From Sphingobacteriales bacterium TSM_CSM (GTDB lineage Bacteria > Bacteroidota > Bacteroidia > Chitinophagales > UBA2359), in NCBI GenBank assembly GCA_002212725.1, contig MTCR01000087.1, forward strand, positions 1 through 33,957: a stretch of 33,957 bases of DNA. The letters run 5' to 3'. A program made the translations under genes and the position numbers. Position 1 is the stretch's first letter; each line of letters starts with the position of its first letter. This document shows, one piece after another, positions 32,488-33,957 of this stretch. The notes under the pieces were generated by a model, which had not been told where the DNA came from, did no database searches, and saw only the letters and a list, made by a program, of their open reading frames with translations.

Positions 32488-33696
32488 TTAACATCTTTCT
32501 ATAATGGTAGCTACACCCATGCCGCCGCCAACGCAAAGGGTTATGAGGGCGGTACTGCGGTTCCGGCGTTCCAGTTCGTCTAACACGGTTCCCAACAGCA
32601 TGGCACCGGTAGCGCCCAGCGGGTGTCCCATGGCAATAGCGCCGCCGTTTACGTTGAGCAGTTCATCGGGTATATTCATTTCGCGCTGAAACTTGAGTAC
32701 GGCAGCAGCAAAGGCTTCGTTCATTTCCCAAAGGTCAATATCAGAGGCGTTCATGCCGGCCTTTGCCAGTGCTTTGCGGGCAGCCGGCGCGGGGCCTTGC
32801 AGCATAATGGTAGGTTCATCGGCCAAAACGGCTGCTGCAACAATGCGGGCGCGGGGTTTTAAACCAAGGGCGGCGCCTTTTTCACGGCTTCCTACCAATA
32901 CCAGCGCAGCGCCGTCAACAATGCCCGATGAATTTCCGGCTGTATGAATATGGTGGATGGTTTCCACTTCGGGGTAGCGCAGCATGGCTACGGCATCAAA
33001 ACCCAGTTCGCCGGGCATGGCAAAAGAGGGCGGCAGGGTTGCCAGGGTTTCCAGGGTAGTATCGGGTCGTATGTGTTCATCATGTGCCAGAATGAGCAGC
33101 CCGTTTTGGTCGGTTACAGGTATTATGGAGCGGTTAAAATAGCCGTTTTGTACGGCATGGGCAGCCCGCTGCTGCGATTGCAGGGCGTAAGCATCTGCCA
33201 TTTGCCGGGTAAACCCCTCGCGGGTGGCAATAAGGTCGGCGCTGATACCCTGCGGCACAAACCCCAGGCGGCGGTTCACTTCGGGGTCGGTAATCCAGGC
33301 GCCACCATCGCTGCCCATTGGCAGGCGCGACATAGATTCTATGCCGCCGGCTACAACGAGGTCTTCCCAACCGGAGCGGATTTTCATGGCTGCCAGGTTT
33401 ACCGCCTCTAAACCCGATGCACAAAAACGGTTCAGTTGCATACCGCCCACCTGTTGGCTCCAGCCGGCATACAATACGGCTGTTTTGGCAATATCGGCAC
33501 CTTGCTCGCCTATGGGGGTAACACAGCCCAGCACTACATCATCCACCTGCGAGGTATCGGGCAGGCAGCGCTGTTGCAGTTCTTTAAACAAAACAGAAAG
33601 CAAATCAACAGGCTTTACCTCATACAAGGCACCGCTTTTTTTACCCCTTCCGCGCGGGGTTCTTATGGCTTCATAAATAAAGGCATCTCGGCTCAT
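32488..33696 (-). CDS. Acetyl-CoA C-acyltransferase (thiolase)
   Basis: A 402-residue thiolase that cleaves 3-ketoacyl-CoA to acetyl-CoA, the last step of beta-oxidation (FadA/FadI type), or the reverse acetoacetyl-CoA formation. The nucleophile is C92 ([12 protein letters not shown]), and the second active-site set is H358 ([10 protein letters not shown]) and C388 (LCVGGGMG). [11 protein letters not shown] precedes them as normal. It leads the minus-strand operon with FadJ. FadA-type use is favoured by that partner over biosynthetic use. ATG at 33696. Confidence 0.94.
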   Translation of the reverse strand: MSRDAFIYEAIRTPRGRGKKSGALYEVKPVDLLSVLFKELQQRCLPDTSQVDDVVLGCVTPIGEQGADIAKTAVLYAGWSQQVGGMQLNRFCASGLEAVNLAAMKIRSGWEDLVVAGGIESMSRLPMGSDGGAWITDPEVNRRLGFVPQGISADLIATREGFTRQMADAYALQSQQRAAHAVQNGYFNRSIIPVTDQNGLLILAHDEHIRPDTTLETLATLPPSFAMPGELGFDAVAMLRYPEVETIHHIHTAGNSSGIVDGAALVLVGSREKGAALGLKPRARIVAAAVLADEPTIMLQGPAPAARKALAKAGMNASDIDLWEMNEAFAAAVLKFQREMNIPDELLNVNGGAIAMGHPLGATGAMLLGTVLDELERRNRSTALITLCVGGGMGVATIIERC

Positions 33697-33774
33697 GAAC
33701 GCTATTTACTATGGTTAAATGTTGTGTAAAAAAAGGTAAATCATGCCAAACGGCAATAAACTAAGTACAAATAT

Positions 33775-33791
33775 CCCAACAAATTGTTGGG
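33775..33791. promoter_or_regulatory. 17-bp palindrome upstream of the thiolase operon
   Basis: CCCAACAA (33775-33782) and TTGTTGGG (33784-33791) are perfect 8-bp arms around a single A. It is about 80 bp upstream of the thiolase ATG and 155 bp before a possible start at 33945. The size suits a dimeric regulator of the TetR/FadR kind; the regulator is not in the window. As RNA it would have only a short-loop hairpin, so DNA-site is the better reading. Confidence 0.45.
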
Positions 33792-33861
33792 CTTTTGCGC
33801 TATTTGCCCGCTAAATTACACCTTTTACCGTGCGCATTAAAGCAGTTGTGGTAAAATTTAC

Positions 33862-33869
33862 TATTTTTG
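33862..33869 (+). promoter_or_regulatory. Candidate -7 box toward the right edge
   Basis: TATTTTTG matches TAnnTTTG on the plus strand, 75 bases before a possible ATG at 33945. No -33 element at the usual distance was seen. It supports a divergent gene beginning at the right edge. Confidence 0.25.
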
Positions 33870-33944
33870 GCCGCACAATGCCGCATTTTAACAAAGCACC
33901 GGTGTGGTGTCCTGAAATAGCTTGCCCTCAAAAATTACTTAAAC

Positions 33945-33957
33945 ATGAGTGCAAAAA
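33945..33957 (+). CDS. Possible start of a plus-strand gene cut by the window edge
   Basis: ATG at 33945 opens MSAK before the window ends. It is preceded by an AT-rich leader, a -7-like box and a palindrome shared with the divergent thiolase operon. Only four residues are visible, so neither family nor reality of the gene can be judged. Confidence 0.2.

Noticed and set aside
1..33957. CRISPR arrays, tRNA or rRNA genes, integrase or transposase genes
   Set aside because: No spaced repeat array, no cloverleaf-like segment and no recombinase frame was found in the intergenic regions or among the frames read.

Overview
The window looks like chromosome of a Bacteroidota bacterium, probably from the Saprospiria/Chitinophagia side and possibly a metagenome assembly. 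The signs are a TonB-dependent receptor with an N-terminal carboxypeptidase-regulatory-like domain paired with a secreted protein ending in a type IX secretion (T9SS) sorting domain, a PKD-Kazal-PKD secreted protein, Bacteroidota-type -7 boxes (TAnnTTTG) near several starts, and no obvious Shine-Dalgarno sequences. No rRNA, tRNA or CRISPR array was seen. Nearly all genes are intact and densely packed, and most encode ordinary metabolic or envelope functions.

Left part (1-10.8 kb): a fused NuoE/NuoF-type NADH-binding flavoprotein subunit on the minus strand, whose partners must lie beyond the left edge. A plus-strand cluster follows: a small conserved protein, a membrane glycosyltransferase, an orphan OppC/DppC-type permease and a SpoIIE-type phosphatase. 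Next come a secreted purple-acid-phosphatase-like protein (minus), a possible 47-residue secreted peptide, an MFS transporter and lumazine synthase (ribH).

Middle (10.8-24.6 kb): a TonB receptor and a T9SS beta-helix protein form a minus-strand operon with a good terminator. About 170-bp copies of a MITE-like repeat flank this operon in inverted orientation. After it come a secreted seven-bladed WD40 protein, a YihY/BrkB membrane protein, a degenerate HNH-AP2 DNA-binding protein, and a TetR regulator followed by an AlkB alkane hydroxylase with a palindrome at its promoter. Converging on alkB is a minus-strand set: YHS protein, DoxX protein and UbiD-family decarboxylase.

Right part (24.6-34 kb): the most unusual locus is a three-gene plus-strand cluster of a ZorA-like MotA/ExbB-family protein with a long coiled-coil tail, a ZorB-like protein with one membrane helix and an OmpA domain, and a TPR protein. 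It resembles the motor half of the Zorya anti-phage system without its usual effectors. A PKD-Kazal-PKD secreted protein, an NrtR-like NUDIX regulator, and a minus-strand beta-oxidation pair (thiolase then FadJ-type multifunctional enzyme) follow. Together alkB and the beta-oxidation pair suggest use of alkanes or fatty acids, although they are separate transcription units.
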